DNA of 64,000 nucleotides from Pseudomonas kairouanensis (GCF_004682055.1 NZ_QUZU01000021.1:1-64000); one strand, 5' to 3'; shown: positions 41,565 through 50,751, counted from the first letter of the stretch. Numbers and translations: made by a program. The notes: generated from the sequence alone by a model not told the origin.

Positions 41565-42647
41565 ATGAATACAGCGTCCCCGACTCCACGCCCGCAACTG
41601 GTCTACCTGGTTTTCGGCGCCGAGACTTACCATCAGGAAGCGGTATTCAGCATCGCCAGTGCCCTGGCCCACCTGGGAGGCCCCCAGGACATGCCATTGG
41701 ACATCCAGGTGTTCAGCGACAACCCAGCGCCCTACCGTGATCTGCCGGTGCAGGTTCACCTGCTGGATGAAGCCACTCGCAAACACTGGTGCGAGCCCCA
41801 CGGCTACCATTTCCGCACCAAGCACGTACTGTTGCGCCAGGTCTTGCAGACCTCGGACCGTGCGCTGCTGATCGACACCGACACGTTTTTCCACGACTCG
41901 CCCATGGCCCTGTTCGAACGCGTAGCCCCCGGCACGCTGTTGTGCAACGCCTTCCATGCCAAATACGGCGACAACCGTGAGGGCGTGCTGTACGAAACCC
42001 TGGCCACGCACCTGGCAGAGCGCAACCTGGCTGACGACGATATGTATCTGCTCAACTCCGGCGTGATCGGTATCGCACAACCGGATGCCTATTTGCTGGA
42101 CCGCTCGATTGAACTGATGGACGAGCTGTTCCCCCTGGCCAAAGGGGCCTACACCCTGGAAGAATTTTGTCTGTCAGTGGCGGCCTACCGCACAGTCAAC
42201 GTGCGTCAGTGCCCCGACCTGATCCACCACTATTGGAGTCGCAAACAGCTGTTCCGTGCCAAGGTCAAGGCATGGATCACCAAGCACTCGGCCGCCCCCA
42301 CCGCCGCCGGTGCCCTGGCCGATACGCGCAAGGTGTCCGCCCACCTGCCCCGCCCGCCTCGCCTGCAACGCCTGATGTACAAGCTGATCACCCTGGCCCT
42401 GCCCAAGCGCAAGCAACAGTTCATCCGCGAGATCCTCTACGGCTGCTACGAACACAAAAACGAGTTCGATCAGGCATGCTGTCCGGTGTGGTGGGACAAG
42501 GCACGGCAGAACCAGGAGCAACGGCAAAAATGCCCGGTCGATGCTCACCAACTGGAACACTGGTTTGCCAACCCCCTGGTGCGGCTGATCCTTGGCGAGC
42601 GCCGTGCGGCCATCTACGAACACCTGATGACCTCCGAGACAAAATAG
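41565..42647 (+). CDS. Nucleotide-diphospho-sugar transferase-like protein
   Basis: 360 residues, cytoplasmic. GT-A-like fold suggested by LVYLVFGAETYHQEAVFSI at the N-terminus, the DxD motif in ALLIDTDTFFHDSP (about residues 103-116) and LLNSGVIGI, a pattern of GT8-like glycosyltransferases. The C-terminal third is basic with several Cys (YGCYEHKNEFDQACCPVWW). No other envelope or sugar genes are adjacent. Donor and acceptor are unknown. Confidence 0.7.
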   Translation: MNTASPTPRPQLVYLVFGAETYHQEAVFSIASALAHLGGPQDMPLDIQVFSDNPAPYRDLPVQVHLLDEATRKHWCEPHGYHFRTKHVLLRQVLQTSDRALLIDTDTFFHDSPMALFERVAPGTLLCNAFHAKYGDNREGVLYETLATHLAERNLADDDMYLLNSGVIGIAQPDAYLLDRSIELMDELFPLAKGAYTLEEFCLSVAAYRTVNVRQCPDLIHHYWSRKQLFRAKVKAWITKHSAAPTAAGALADTRKVSAHLPRPPRLQRLMYKLITLALPKRKQQFIREILYGCYEHKNEFDQACCPVWWDKARQNQEQRQKCPVDAHQLEHWFANPLVRLILGERRAAIYEHLMTSETK

Positions 42648-42710
42648 CGTCGCCCGCAGATGCGTGTGCCAGAGCTTCTCTTTAGCGCTGGGCCGTCGTA
42701 ATCTCAGGGC

Positions 42711-43502
42711 ATGCCCCTCATCCTGAAGCTGTTGACCGCTGCGCTTTTCACTTGCCTGAGCCTGACTGCTCATGGCGAGAAATTGCGCATTGTCACCGAG
42801 CCCTGGGCGCCCTACGTGTACGAGGAGCACGGCACCATGCAAGGGCTGGACTACGAAACCACGGTCATCGTGTTCCAGCGCCTTGGGGTGGACGTGCAAT
42901 GGCAGTTCCTGCCCTGGAAGCGTTGCCTGGCCATGCTTGACCAAGGCCACGCCGACGGCGCGCTGGATATTTTCCACAGCCACGAACGCGACGCCCTGCT
43001 GCTGTACCCCAGCGAACCGCTCTCGGAAGTGGAATTCGTAGTGTTCTACGCCAACGACCGCCCCCACCCGGCCCAGGCCCTGGACGACCTACGGGGCCTT
43101 ACCGTTGGCACCTCGCCGGGCTATCTGTACGGCGCGCCCTTCACTGACTCCACGCTGTTCAACCGCGAACCAGCGCCCAGCCACGAGGCCAACTTCGGCA
43201 AATTGTTGCTGGGACGCGTAGACCTGGTGATCACCGACCGCCGGGTAGGCCAGCATGTGATCAAGGCGATGGGCCTGGAAGGCAAGGTCAGCCAGGCGCC
43301 GCTGGTGGTCAGCCGCCAGCAGCAGTTCCTCGCGGTGCGCCGTGGCGCCGGCATGGACTTGCTGGTACAACGCTTTGCCGCCGAACTCAAACGCTTCAAG
43401 CAGGAGCCCGCGTATGTTGCCTTGAGTGCCAAATACGGCGGTTTGCCAGCCAATACGGCCCCTGAACACGCCGTTGAGCAGCAGGAAAGCGGCGCGCCGT
43501 GA
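42711..43502 (+). CDS. Periplasmic solute-binding protein, SBP_bac_3-like
   Basis: 263 residues. Signal peptide LILKLLTAALFTCLSLTAHG, mature start EKLRIVTEPWAPYVYEE, and GLDYETTVIVFQRLGVDVQW typical of family 3. LVITDRRVGQHVIKAMG follows in lobe 2. Orphan binding protein without a permease nearby, similar in type to that at 6565-7302 but of separate sequence. Starts 63 bases after the glycosyltransferase-like gene on the same strand. Confidence 0.82.
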   Translation: MPLILKLLTAALFTCLSLTAHGEKLRIVTEPWAPYVYEEHGTMQGLDYETTVIVFQRLGVDVQWQFLPWKRCLAMLDQGHADGALDIFHSHERDALLLYPSEPLSEVEFVVFYANDRPHPAQALDDLRGLTVGTSPGYLYGAPFTDSTLFNREPAPSHEANFGKLLLGRVDLVITDRRVGQHVIKAMGLEGKVSQAPLVVSRQQQFLAVRRGAGMDLLVQRFAAELKRFKQEPAYVALSAKYGGLPANTAPEHAVEQQESGAP

Positions 43503-43723
43503 TTGCTCTGTTATACTCCGGCCTTTCCGCCAGGCTCACGCCCGGCCGCTGAGGTCTTGAAAAAGGCACCCAACCCCGCTACTGCGCAGCTTTCAGCCCG
43601 CGCGAGCCGGTGGAGTGCCCGCCAGACGCAGCAGGACCGGACGGGATTGCGCTCCCCTAAGCGCCATTCACGCCCGGCAAGATTATCCCTTTGGGCCAAG
43701 CCCTAACTAAAACAGGATTACTC

Positions 43724-45604
43724 ATGTCCTTTGCTTCCCTCGGTCTCTCCGAGGCTTTAGTCCGCGCCATCGAGGCAGCGGGCTATACCGAGCCTACTCC
43801 GGTGCAACAGCGGGCCATTCCCGCCGTGTTGCAAGGTCGCGACCTGATGGTTGCGGCGCAGACAGGTACTGGTAAAACCGGCGGCTTCGCCCTCCCGATT
43901 CTGGAGCGGTTGTTTCCCAATGGTCACCCGGACAAATCCCAGCGTCACGGCCCGCGCCAACCGCGCGTACTGGTCCTGACCCCTACCCGCGAACTCGCAG
44001 CGCAAGTGCACGACAGCTTCAAGCTGTATGCCCGCGACCTGAAGTTCGTCAGCGCCTGCATCTTCGGCGGTGTTGGCATGAACCCGCAGGTTCAGGCCAT
44101 GTCCCGTGGTGTGGACGTGCTGGTGGCTTGCCCTGGTCGCTTGCTCGACCTGTGCGGCCAAGGCAGCGTGGATTTGTCCCACGTTGAAATCCTGGTGCTG
44201 GACGAAGCCGACCGCATGCTCGACATGGGCTTTGTCCATGACGTGAAAAAGGTCCTCGCCCGCCTGCCGGCCAAACGCCAGAACCTGCTGTTTTCGGCAA
44301 CGTTCTCCCAGGACATCACCGCCCTGGCCGGCAAGCTGCTGCACAACCCGGAACGCATCGAAGTCACGCCGCCGAACACCACGGTCGAGCGTATCGAACA
44401 GCGTGTGTTCCGCCTGGCTGCCAGCCACAAGCGTGCGCTGCTGGCCCACCTGATCACCGCCGGCGCCTGGGAACAGGTGCTGGTGTTCACCCGCACCAAG
44501 CATGGCGCCAACCGCCTGGCCGAGTACCTGGACAAGCACGGCCTCACCGCCGTCGCCATCCACGGCAACAAGAGCCAGAACGCGCGCACCAAGGCGCTGG
44601 CCGACTTCAAGGCCGGCACCGTGCGCATCCTGGTGGCCACCGATATCGCCGCTCGCGGCCTGGATATCGACCAACTGCCACACGTCGTCAACTTCGAGCT
44701 GCCAAACGTCGATGAAGATTACGTGCACCGTATCGGCCGTACTGGCCGTGCCGGTCGTTCGGGTGAAGCCATTTCCCTGGTTGCCCCGGATGAAGAGAAG
44801 CTGCTGAAAAGCATCGAGCGCATGACCAAGCAGAAAATCGCCGACGGCGACCTGATGGGCTTCGATGCCAGCGCCGTGGAGGCCGAAAAGCCAGAAGCGC
44901 GCGAGCGTCCGGACGTGCGCAACCCGCGCAATCCACGCGGTCCGAAGGGCGATGGCCCGAACGGCGGCGGGGGTGGCGGTGGTCGTCGCGACAAGGGCAA
45001 AGACAAGGGCGGCAAGGACAAAGCGCCGACCAACGGCCGTGGCGAACGCCCAGCCCGCGAGCAGAAGCCCCGTGAAGGCACCCCGGCCCGCGAACAGCGC
45101 CAGCCGAGCCAGCCACCACGCGCCGCCGCTGACCGTGCCCCGGACGAGTTCCTTGACGACGACGTGGATAACTTCGGTAACCGCGTCGACTACGTGCCCC
45201 AGGCCAAGCCGGCCCAAGGCCGTGGCCGTCGCCCAGGTGCTCCGGCACAGGGCGCAGGCGCGCCACGTGGCGGCCAGCCACAAGGCGCTCGCCAGAACGG
45301 CCCGCGCAACAGCAGCGGCGGTACCACCGGTACGCCACCTGCCAAACGCAATGGCCCACGCAGCGGCGCACCACGCGATGGCCAGGCCCGCCGCGAAGAT
45401 TCGCGCAGCAACAACCGTCGCCCGGCTCGTGACGACCAGCCACGTTCGTCCGAACCCGCCGTGCAAAACCCGCGCGGTGGCCCGGCGCCGAAGATCATCC
45501 ACAAGGAGTCGAAAGCGGATCGCTTCCCGACACCTGAGCAGTTGGATCAACTGCCAGGCCGTCCTCGTGGTGAGAAACCAGCGCTGCTGACTCGCAACCG
45601 CTAG
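43724..45604 (+). CDS. rhlE: ATP-dependent RNA helicase RhlE
   Basis: 626 residues. DEAD-box core (about 1-400): Q-motif FASLGLSEALVRAIEAAGY, AAQTGTGKT, PTRELA, LVLDEADRMLD, FSATFSQ, HRIGRTGRAGR. The last ~220 residues are low-complexity and rich in Arg, Gly, Pro, Gln and Lys, a disordered RNA-binding tail longer than the E. coli RhlE tail. RhlE proteins act in ribosome assembly and, in Pseudomonas, in RNA degradation. The ATG at 43724 (AGGA 8 bases upstream) is preferred to 43691. Preceded by a ~220-base GC-rich leader. Confidence 0.93.
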   Translation: MSFASLGLSEALVRAIEAAGYTEPTPVQQRAIPAVLQGRDLMVAAQTGTGKTGGFALPILERLFPNGHPDKSQRHGPRQPRVLVLTPTRELAAQVHDSFKLYARDLKFVSACIFGGVGMNPQVQAMSRGVDVLVACPGRLLDLCGQGSVDLSHVEILVLDEADRMLDMGFVHDVKKVLARLPAKRQNLLFSATFSQDITALAGKLLHNPERIEVTPPNTTVERIEQRVFRLAASHKRALLAHLITAGAWEQVLVFTRTKHGANRLAEYLDKHGLTAVAIHGNKSQNARTKALADFKAGTVRILVATDIAARGLDIDQLPHVVNFELPNVDEDYVHRIGRTGRAGRSGEAISLVAPDEEKLLKSIERMTKQKIADGDLMGFDASAVEAEKPEARERPDVRNPRNPRGPKGDGPNGGGGGGGRRDKGKDKGGKDKAPTNGRGERPAREQKPREGTPAREQRQPSQPPRAAADRAPDEFLDDDVDNFGNRVDYVPQAKPAQGRGRRPGAPAQGAGAPRGGQPQGARQNGPRNSSGGTTGTPPAKRNGPRSGAPRDGQARREDSRSNNRRPARDDQPRSSEPAVQNPRGGPAPKIIHKESKADRFPTPEQLDQLPGRPRGEKPALLTRNR

Positions 45605-45609
45605 GCACA

Positions 45610-45643
45610 AAAAAACCCGTATCGCGAGATACGGGTTTTTTTG
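45610..45643 (+). terminator. rhlE terminator
   Basis: AACCCGTATC, GCGA loop, GATACGGGTT, flanked by A and T tracts. A perfect 10-bp stem that works in both directions. Confidence 0.92.
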
Positions 45644-45645
45644 CC

Positions 45646-45745
45646 TGTAGGAGCGAGCTTGCTCGCGAAGGTCGTCAACGATAACGCTGGTAACCAGACA
45701 AAACGCGGTGCCCCGGCGTTTTTCGCGAGCAAGCTCGCTCCTACA
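45646..45745. repeat. REP doublet (TGTAGGAGCGAGC class)
   Basis: Same class and nearly the same internal sequence (GCGAAGGTCGTCAACGAT...) as the element at 6470, starting right after the rhlE terminator. Between convergent rhlE and the YceI gene. Confidence 0.9.
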
Positions 45746-45754
45746 AGCGAAGCA

Positions 45755-46333
45755 TTACTTCTGCTTCACGCCTTCCAGCGAGATGTCCAGGTCCAGTGTC
45801 TGCGAAGACGGGCCTGGGCCTTTGATGCCATAGTCATTCAGGTTCAGCGTGGTGGTGGCGTTGAAGCCAGCACGTTCGCCGCCCCATGGGTCTTTGCCTT
45901 CACCGTTGAAAGTGGCCTTGAAGGTCACAGGCTTGGTCACGCCGTGGAACGTCAGGTCGCCCGTCACGTCAGCGGTTTTTGCACCGGTGGACTTAACAGA
46001 GGTAGACACAAACTTGGCATCGGCAAACTTGGCGACGTCCAGGAAATCTTTGCTGGCGATGTGCTTGTCACGTTCGGCGTGGTTGGACCACAGGCTGGCG
46101 GTTTTCACGTCAACAGCGATTTTGCTGGCTTCAGGCTTGGCTGCGTCCCAGCTGAACGTACCATCCCAGTCCTTGAAGGTACCGTGGATGAAGCTGTAGC
46201 CCAGGTGGCTGATTTTCCAGTCGATGAAGGCGTGCTGGCCTTCCTTGTCGATCTTGTAGTCAGCGGCCATCGCGGAACCGGCGGACAGCAGGGCGGAACC
46301 GAGTGCCAGAGCGGCGAGCGTCTTTTTCAACAT
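45755..46333 (-). CDS. YceI family periplasmic protein
   Basis: 192 residues. Signal peptide MLKKTLAALALGSALLSAG with cleavage after AMA, then the lipocalin-like YceI barrel: DKEGQHAFIDWKISHLGYSF, DVKTASLWSNHAERDKHI, FVSTSVKSTGAKTADVTGDL and GVTKPVTFKATFNG. Family members bind polyisoprenoids such as ubiquinone-like lipids. The gene starts 32 bases after the cytochrome b561 gene on the same strand, a pairing seen in many proteobacteria, so the two likely work together. The start at 46333 begins the signal peptide. Confidence 0.92.
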   Translation of the reverse strand: MLKKTLAALALGSALLSAGSAMAADYKIDKEGQHAFIDWKISHLGYSFIHGTFKDWDGTFSWDAAKPEASKIAVDVKTASLWSNHAERDKHIASKDFLDVAKFADAKFVSTSVKSTGAKTADVTGDLTFHGVTKPVTFKATFNGEGKDPWGGERAGFNATTTLNLNDYGIKGPGPSSQTLDLDISLEGVKQK

Positions 46334-46365
46334 GCTTTCTATTCCTTGTGAGTCGAGGTTGAACA

Positions 46366-46917
46366 TCAGGCTTTGCGCCCCAGCATTCGCGTCAGGGTCA
46401 CATCACGATCAATGAAGTGGTGCTTCAGTGCGGCCACGCCGTGCAAGCCGGCAAAGACCACCAACACCCAGGCCAGGTACAGATGCACCAGGCCTGCGTT
46501 GTCTGCCTGGTCCGGTAGCCCGGAAACCACGGCAGGAATCTCAAACAGGCCAAACACCGGGATACCGACACCGTCTGCGGTGGAAATCAGGTAACCGGCA
46601 ATCATCACGGCAAACAGCCCGAGATAAAGGAACGCGTGGCCAAACGCAGCACCGATACGGGTCATGCGGCTGTAGCTGGCCAACGGTGGTGGCGGCGGGC
46701 TGATCAGGCGCCAGACGATACGCACCAGCATGACGGCGAACAGCGTGATGCCGATGCTCTTGTGCAGGTCCGGCGCGTCTTTGCGCCAGGCGCTGTAGTA
46801 GTCGAGCCCGACCATCCACAACCCCAGGGCAAACAAGCCAAACACCACCAGGGCCACGCCCCAGTGCAAAACCATGCTGACCCACCCATAGCGGGCCGGA
46901 GAGTTACGTAGCTGCAT
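46366..46917 (-). CDS. Cytochrome b561 (CybB-like)
   Basis: 183 residues, four transmembrane helices. Di-haem b-type cytochrome of the CybB family; His ligands are seen in VLHWGVALVVFGLFALG, DLHKSIGITLF, FAGLHGVAALKHHF and in the last helix. Oxidises ubiquinol or hands electrons to periplasmic partners. Probably one operon with yceI downstream. The ATG at 46917 is the first in frame. Its 5' region carries a 20-base imperfect palindrome at 46971-46990. Confidence 0.9.
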   Translation of the reverse strand: MQLRNSPARYGWVSMVLHWGVALVVFGLFALGLWMVGLDYYSAWRKDAPDLHKSIGITLFAVMLVRIVWRLISPPPPPLASYSRMTRIGAAFGHAFLYLGLFAVMIAGYLISTADGVGIPVFGLFEIPAVVSGLPDQADNAGLVHLYLAWVLVVFAGLHGVAALKHHFIDRDVTLTRMLGRKA

Positions 46918-46970
46918 GAACTTAATCCCGTAAGAACTGCGCCCAAGACTAGCGCGTTACCTATCGATTT

Positions 46971-46990
46971 AAAGCGGAAAATTTCGCTTT
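46971..46990. promoter_or_regulatory. Imperfect 20-base palindrome in the cybB/bioA divergent region
   Basis: AAAGCG, eight AT-rich bases, CGCTTT, 54 bases before the cytochrome b561 start. Possible operator; no factor can be named. Confidence 0.4.
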
Positions 46991-47083
46991 GAAATATCGA
47001 GAAATGTGATCTTGAGGTTATGAAGCGTAAATTAACCAAGGATTAAGGACTATCCAGAAGAAACGTGACAGACCGTCCTGTGT

Positions 47084-47104
47084 TTACTGCCAATTGGCAA
47101 GTAA
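47084..47104. promoter_or_regulatory. Near-perfect palindrome upstream of bioA
   Basis: TTAC then a 12-base perfect dyad TGCCAATTGGCA then AGTAA, 63 bases before the bioA ATG. Looks like a dimeric repressor site. It does not resemble the E. coli BirA operator. Confidence 0.45.
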
Positions 47105-47166
47105 TGGGTTGTGGCACCGTCGCCCATTGAATAGGCTTGCGCGATTGTTGCTTGAGGAGACGAAAA

Positions 47167-48573
47167 ATGGGCTTGAACAACCAGTGGATGCAACGCGATC
47201 TCGCCGTGCTGTGGCATCCCTGCACCCAGATGAAAGACCACCAGCAACTGCCGCTGATCCCGATCAAACGCGGTGAAGGCGTATGGCTGGAAGACTTCGA
47301 AGGCAAGCGCTACCTCGACGCCGTCAGTTCCTGGTGGGTCAACGTGTTCGGTCACGCCAACCCGCGTATCAACCAGCGCATCAAGGACCAGGTCGATCAG
47401 CTCGAACATGTGATCCTTGCCGGTTTCAGCCACCAGCCGGTGATCGAGTTGTCCGAACGCCTGGTGCAGATGACGCCCGAAGGCCTGACCCGCTGCTTCT
47501 ACGCCGATAACGGTTCGTCGTGCATCGAAGTCGCGCTGAAAATGAGCTTCCACTACTGGCTCAACCGCGGCCTGCCGAATAAAAAGCGCTTCGTCACCCT
47601 CACCAACAGCTACCACGGCGAAACCATCGCCGCGATGTCGGTGGGCGACGTGCCGCTGTTTACCGAAACCTACAAGGCGCTGCTGCTGGACACCATCAAG
47701 GTGCCAAGCCCCGATTGCTACCTGCGCCCCGAGGGCGTGAGCTGGGAAGACCACTCGCGCACGATGGCCCAGGTGATGGAACAGACCCTGGCCGAGCACC
47801 ACGCCACCGTCGCTGCCGTGATCATCGAACCGCTGATCCAGGGTGCCGGCGGCATGCGCATGTACCACCCGGTGTACCTCAAGCTGCTGCGCGAGGCGTG
47901 CGACCGCTACGGTGTGCACCTGATCCACGATGAAATCGCCGTGGGCTTCGGCCGTACCGGCAGCATGTTTGCGTGTGAACAGGCCGGTATCCGCCCGGAC
48001 TTCCTGTGCCTGTCCAAGGCCCTCACCGGTGGCTACCTGCCGCTGGCGGCGGTGGTTACCACCGATGATGTGTACGACGCGTTCTACGACGACTACCCCA
48101 CCCTGCGTGCCTTCCTGCACTCCCACAGCTACACCGGCAACCCCTTGGCGTGCGCGGCGGCGTTGGCGACCCTGGATATTTTCGAAGAAGACAACGTCAT
48201 CGAAAACAACAAGGCCCTGGCCCAGCGCATGGCCACCGCCACCGCGCACCTGGTGGACCACCCCCATGTGTCGGAAGTGCGCCAGACCGGCATGGTGCTG
48301 GCCATCGAGATGGTGCAAGACAAAGCCACCAAAACCGCCTACCCCTGGCAGGAACGCCGTGGCTTGAAGGTATTCGAGCACGCGTTGGAACGCGGCGCGT
48401 TGTTGCGCCCGCTGGGCAGCGTGGTGTATTTCCTGCCGCCCTATGTGATTACGCCAGAGCAAATCGATTTCCTGGCCGAGGTGGCCAGCGAAGGTATCGA
48501 TATCGCCACCCATAGCCGCGTCAGTGTTGCAGTGCCTAAAGACTTCCATCCAGGCTTTCGCGATCCGGGTTGA
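47167..48573 (+). CDS. bioA: Adenosylmethionine-8-amino-7-oxononanoate aminotransferase
   Basis: 468 residues. PLP enzyme of biotin synthesis that aminates KAPA to DAPA, using SAM as the amino donor. Conserved SSWWVNVFGHANP (substrate Trp/Tyr), TLTNSYHGET, IHDEIAVGFGRTG and PLP-Lys in CLSKALTGGYLPLA (Lys284). It stands apart from a bioBFHCD cluster, which is normal for Pseudomonas. The ATG at 47167 has GAGGAGA upstream and gives MGLNNQWMQRDLAVLWHP; the frame opens at 47137. Confidence 0.95.
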   Translation: MGLNNQWMQRDLAVLWHPCTQMKDHQQLPLIPIKRGEGVWLEDFEGKRYLDAVSSWWVNVFGHANPRINQRIKDQVDQLEHVILAGFSHQPVIELSERLVQMTPEGLTRCFYADNGSSCIEVALKMSFHYWLNRGLPNKKRFVTLTNSYHGETIAAMSVGDVPLFTETYKALLLDTIKVPSPDCYLRPEGVSWEDHSRTMAQVMEQTLAEHHATVAAVIIEPLIQGAGGMRMYHPVYLKLLREACDRYGVHLIHDEIAVGFGRTGSMFACEQAGIRPDFLCLSKALTGGYLPLAAVVTTDDVYDAFYDDYPTLRAFLHSHSYTGNPLACAAALATLDIFEEDNVIENNKALAQRMATATAHLVDHPHVSEVRQTGMVLAIEMVQDKATKTAYPWQERRGLKVFEHALERGALLRPLGSVVYFLPPYVITPEQIDFLAEVASEGIDIATHSRVSVAVPKDFHPGFRDPG

Positions 48574-48603
48574 TTGCCTGCACAACCATTCCAGAGAACA
48601 GAA

Positions 48604-49323
48604 ATGAGACTGTCCCGTTTTTTCACCGACACCCCGCTGAGCATTGGCGAGCACGAACTGCCCGAAGCCCAGGCGCACTACATCAGCCGTGTGCTGCGCA
48701 TGGGCGAAGGCGACGCTGTGCAATTGTTCGACGGCTCAGGCCAGGAGTTCTTGGGCAGCCTGCTGGAAGTCGGCAAGAAGCGCGTCACCGTGCAACTGAC
48801 AGAGAGCTTCCGGGGCCAGGCTGAATCGCCGCTGCACATCCATCTCGGCCAGGGCCTGTCCCGTGGCGAGCGGATGGATTGGGCGATTCAGAAAGCCACC
48901 GAATTGGGCGTCAACGAAATCACACCGATTTTCAGCGACCGCTGCGAAGTGCGCCTCAAGGATGAACGCGCCGACAAACGCCTGCTGCACTGGCGCCAGG
49001 TGGCAATCAGCGCGTGCGAGCAATGCGGGCGTTCGACGGTGCCGGTGATTCATCCGCCGCTATTGCTGGCGGACTGGTTGAAGCAGACCGAGGCGGATTT
49101 GAAGCTGGTGCTGCATCCGGTGGCAGAGCCGATGGTCAGCCATGCCAAGCCTGCGAGCCTGGCGTTTTTGATCGGGCCGGAGGGTGGGTTGACCGAGGGT
49201 GAAGTCGAGGCAGCCCAAGCGGCTGGCTACCACGCCGCGCGCCTTGGGCCGCGAGTGTTGCGTACTGAAACTGCGCCAGTGGTGGCATTGGCTGTCGCTC
49301 AACAACTATGGGGTGATTTCTAA
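48604..49323 (+). CDS. rsmE: 16S rRNA (uracil-1498-N3)-methyltransferase RsmE
   Basis: 239 residues. SPOUT-class methyltransferase with an N-terminal PUA-like RNA-binding domain (~1-70) and knotted SAM-binding C-terminus: FLIGPEGGLTEGEVEAAQAAGY and LGPRVLRTETAPVVALA. Methylates U1498 of 16S rRNA. It begins 31 bases after bioA, a common gene pair in gamma-proteobacteria. The in-frame start at 48574 lies too far upstream of the conserved MRLSRFF. Confidence 0.94.
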   Translation: MRLSRFFTDTPLSIGEHELPEAQAHYISRVLRMGEGDAVQLFDGSGQEFLGSLLEVGKKRVTVQLTESFRGQAESPLHIHLGQGLSRGERMDWAIQKATELGVNEITPIFSDRCEVRLKDERADKRLLHWRQVAISACEQCGRSTVPVIHPPLLLADWLKQTEADLKLVLHPVAEPMVSHAKPASLAFLIGPEGGLTEGEVEAAQAAGYHAARLGPRVLRTETAPVVALAVAQQLWGDF

Positions 49324-49352
49324 CCGTCGCCCTTTGCAAACCCAATCAAAAA

Positions 49353-49440
49353 TGTGGGAGGGGGCTTGCTCCCGATTGCGGTATGTCAGCAAAAAATAGG
49401 TGTCTGACACACTGCTATCGGGAGCAAGCCCCCTCCCACA
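49353..49440. repeat. REP doublet (GGGGGCTTGCTCCCGAT class)
   Basis: TGTGGGAGGGGGCTTGCTCC and complement, between the convergent rsmE and solute-binding protein genes. The internal TAGGTGTCTGACACACTGC is similar to the element at 18499. Confidence 0.9.
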
Positions 49441-49462
49441 TTTGGATTGGGTTACCAGGCAA

Positions 49463-50365
49463 CTACTCCACCGGATCACTCACCGGCTTGGCAATGATCG
49501 CCTTCAACTCGCTGGTCATCGGGAATTCCAGGTTCAAGCCCTTTGGCGGAATCGGTTGTTCAAACCAGCGCTGGTAAATCCCGTTGATCTCGCCGCTGCT
49601 GTACAGCTCGCCGAGGGTCTCGTTGACCACCGCCAGAAACTGCGGGTCGTCTTTGCGCAGCATGCAGCTGTAGATTTCCCGCGATTGCTCCTTACCGACC
49701 ACCACCCACTTGTGCGGGTCCCTGGCCTTGGCGCGCTCGCCATAGAGCAGCGCATCATCCATGTAGAAGGCCGCCGCACGACCGGTTTCAAGCATCTTGA
49801 ACGCCTCGCCATGGTCCTTGGCGCTGATCACGAACATATTGGCTTTGTGCTCGGCGTTATAGCTCTTGAGGAAACGCTCGTTAGTGGTGCCGGCGGTGGT
49901 CACCACGTTTTTGCCGGTCAGGTCGGCGAAGCCCTGGATGCCACTGTCCTTCGCCGTCAGCAGTTGACCCTTCACGTAGATAAACCCGTAGGAAAACGCC
50001 ACCTGCTTCTGCCGCTCGGCCGTCACCCCGGTAGAGCCGCATTCCAGGTCGACGGTGCCGTTTTGCACCAACGGAATACGGGTCTGGGAAGTCACCAGGT
50101 TGTACTTCACCTTCAGATCGGCCACCCCGGTTTTCTGCTGGATACGCTCGACGATCTTGTTGGCCAACTCCACCGAATAGCCCATGGGCTTGCCGCTGCT
50201 ATCTGCCACATAAGAAAACGGTACCGAGGCATCGCGATAACCCAGCGTGATGGACTTGGCGCTGGCGATCTTGGCCAGCGCGCCGCTCAGAGGGGCTTCG
50301 TTTGCATGGGCCTGCGCGCCCAACAACAGCCCCAGGGTGCAGCCGGTCAACAGGATCTTTTTCAT
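49463..50365 (-). CDS. Amino-acid ABC transporter substrate-binding protein, GltI-like
   Basis: 300 residues. Signal peptide MKKILLTGCTLGLLLGAQAHA, then ITLGYRDASVPFSYVADSSGKPMGYSVE, VKYNLVTSQTRIPLVQNGTVDLECGS and GFADLTGKNVVTTAGTTNERF, close to glutamate/aspartate-binding GltI. Position after ridA and the D-amino-acid dehydrogenase gene suggests it feeds an amino acid to that pathway. Permease and ATPase genes are absent from the neighbourhood. Confidence 0.87.
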   Translation of the reverse strand: MKKILLTGCTLGLLLGAQAHANEAPLSGALAKIASAKSITLGYRDASVPFSYVADSSGKPMGYSVELANKIVERIQQKTGVADLKVKYNLVTSQTRIPLVQNGTVDLECGSTGVTAERQKQVAFSYGFIYVKGQLLTAKDSGIQGFADLTGKNVVTTAGTTNERFLKSYNAEHKANMFVISAKDHGEAFKMLETGRAAAFYMDDALLYGERAKARDPHKWVVVGKEQSREIYSCMLRKDDPQFLAVVNETLGELYSSGEINGIYQRWFEQPIPPKGLNLEFPMTSELKAIIAKPVSDPVE

Positions 50366-50390
50366 TGTTATTCTCCGTTGGTCTTTGAAG

Positions 50391-50741
50391 TTACTTGCAT
50401 ACAGCGATCACGCTGATTTCTACCAGCACACTGGGGCGTGCCAGTTGCGCTTGCAGGGTGGTACGGGTAGGCGCCATGCCCGGCGACAACCAGGCAGACC
50501 ACACGTCATTCATCGGCGCGAAGCCCTCGCCAATGTCTTTGAGGTAAATCGTCGCGTTGAGCAGGTGATCCTTGTCACTGCCCGCCTGGGCCAACAGGGC
50601 ATCGATCTTGGCCAGCACTTCCTCGGTTTGTGTGGCCACGTTCTGGCCATCGCCCGGCACCTGGCCCGAGAGGAACACCAGGTCCTTGAAGGTCACGGCG
50701 CCAGAGAGCCGGTCGTTGCTGCTGATTCGGTTGATGGTCAT
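50391..50741 (-). CDS. RidA family imine/enamine deaminase
   Basis: 116 residues. Rid/YjgF fold with FLSGQVPGD, TQTEEVLAKIDALLAQAGSDKDHLLNATIYLKDI and LVEISVIAV at the C-terminus. Conserved Arg near residue 100 (MAPTRTTLQAQLARP) is where RidA holds the substrate carboxylate. Hydrolyses reactive imino acids. Its place 10 bases downstream of the D-amino-acid dehydrogenase gene fits clean-up of the imine that such oxidases release. Confidence 0.88.
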   Translation of the reverse strand: MTINRISSNDRLSGAVTFKDLVFLSGQVPGDGQNVATQTEEVLAKIDALLAQAGSDKDHLLNATIYLKDIGEGFAPMNDVWSAWLSPGMAPTRTTLQAQLARPSVLVEISVIAVCK

Positions 50742-50751
50742 GGTTGCATCC

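Noticed and set aside
43757..45610. 617-codon minus-strand frame opposite rhlE
   Set aside because: Antisense to a certain DEAD-box gene; composition is Ala/Arg/Val-rich without motifs.
47050..48723. 557-codon minus-strand frame opposite bioA
   Set aside because: Antisense shadow, His/Gln/Val-rich, spans unrelated gene ends.
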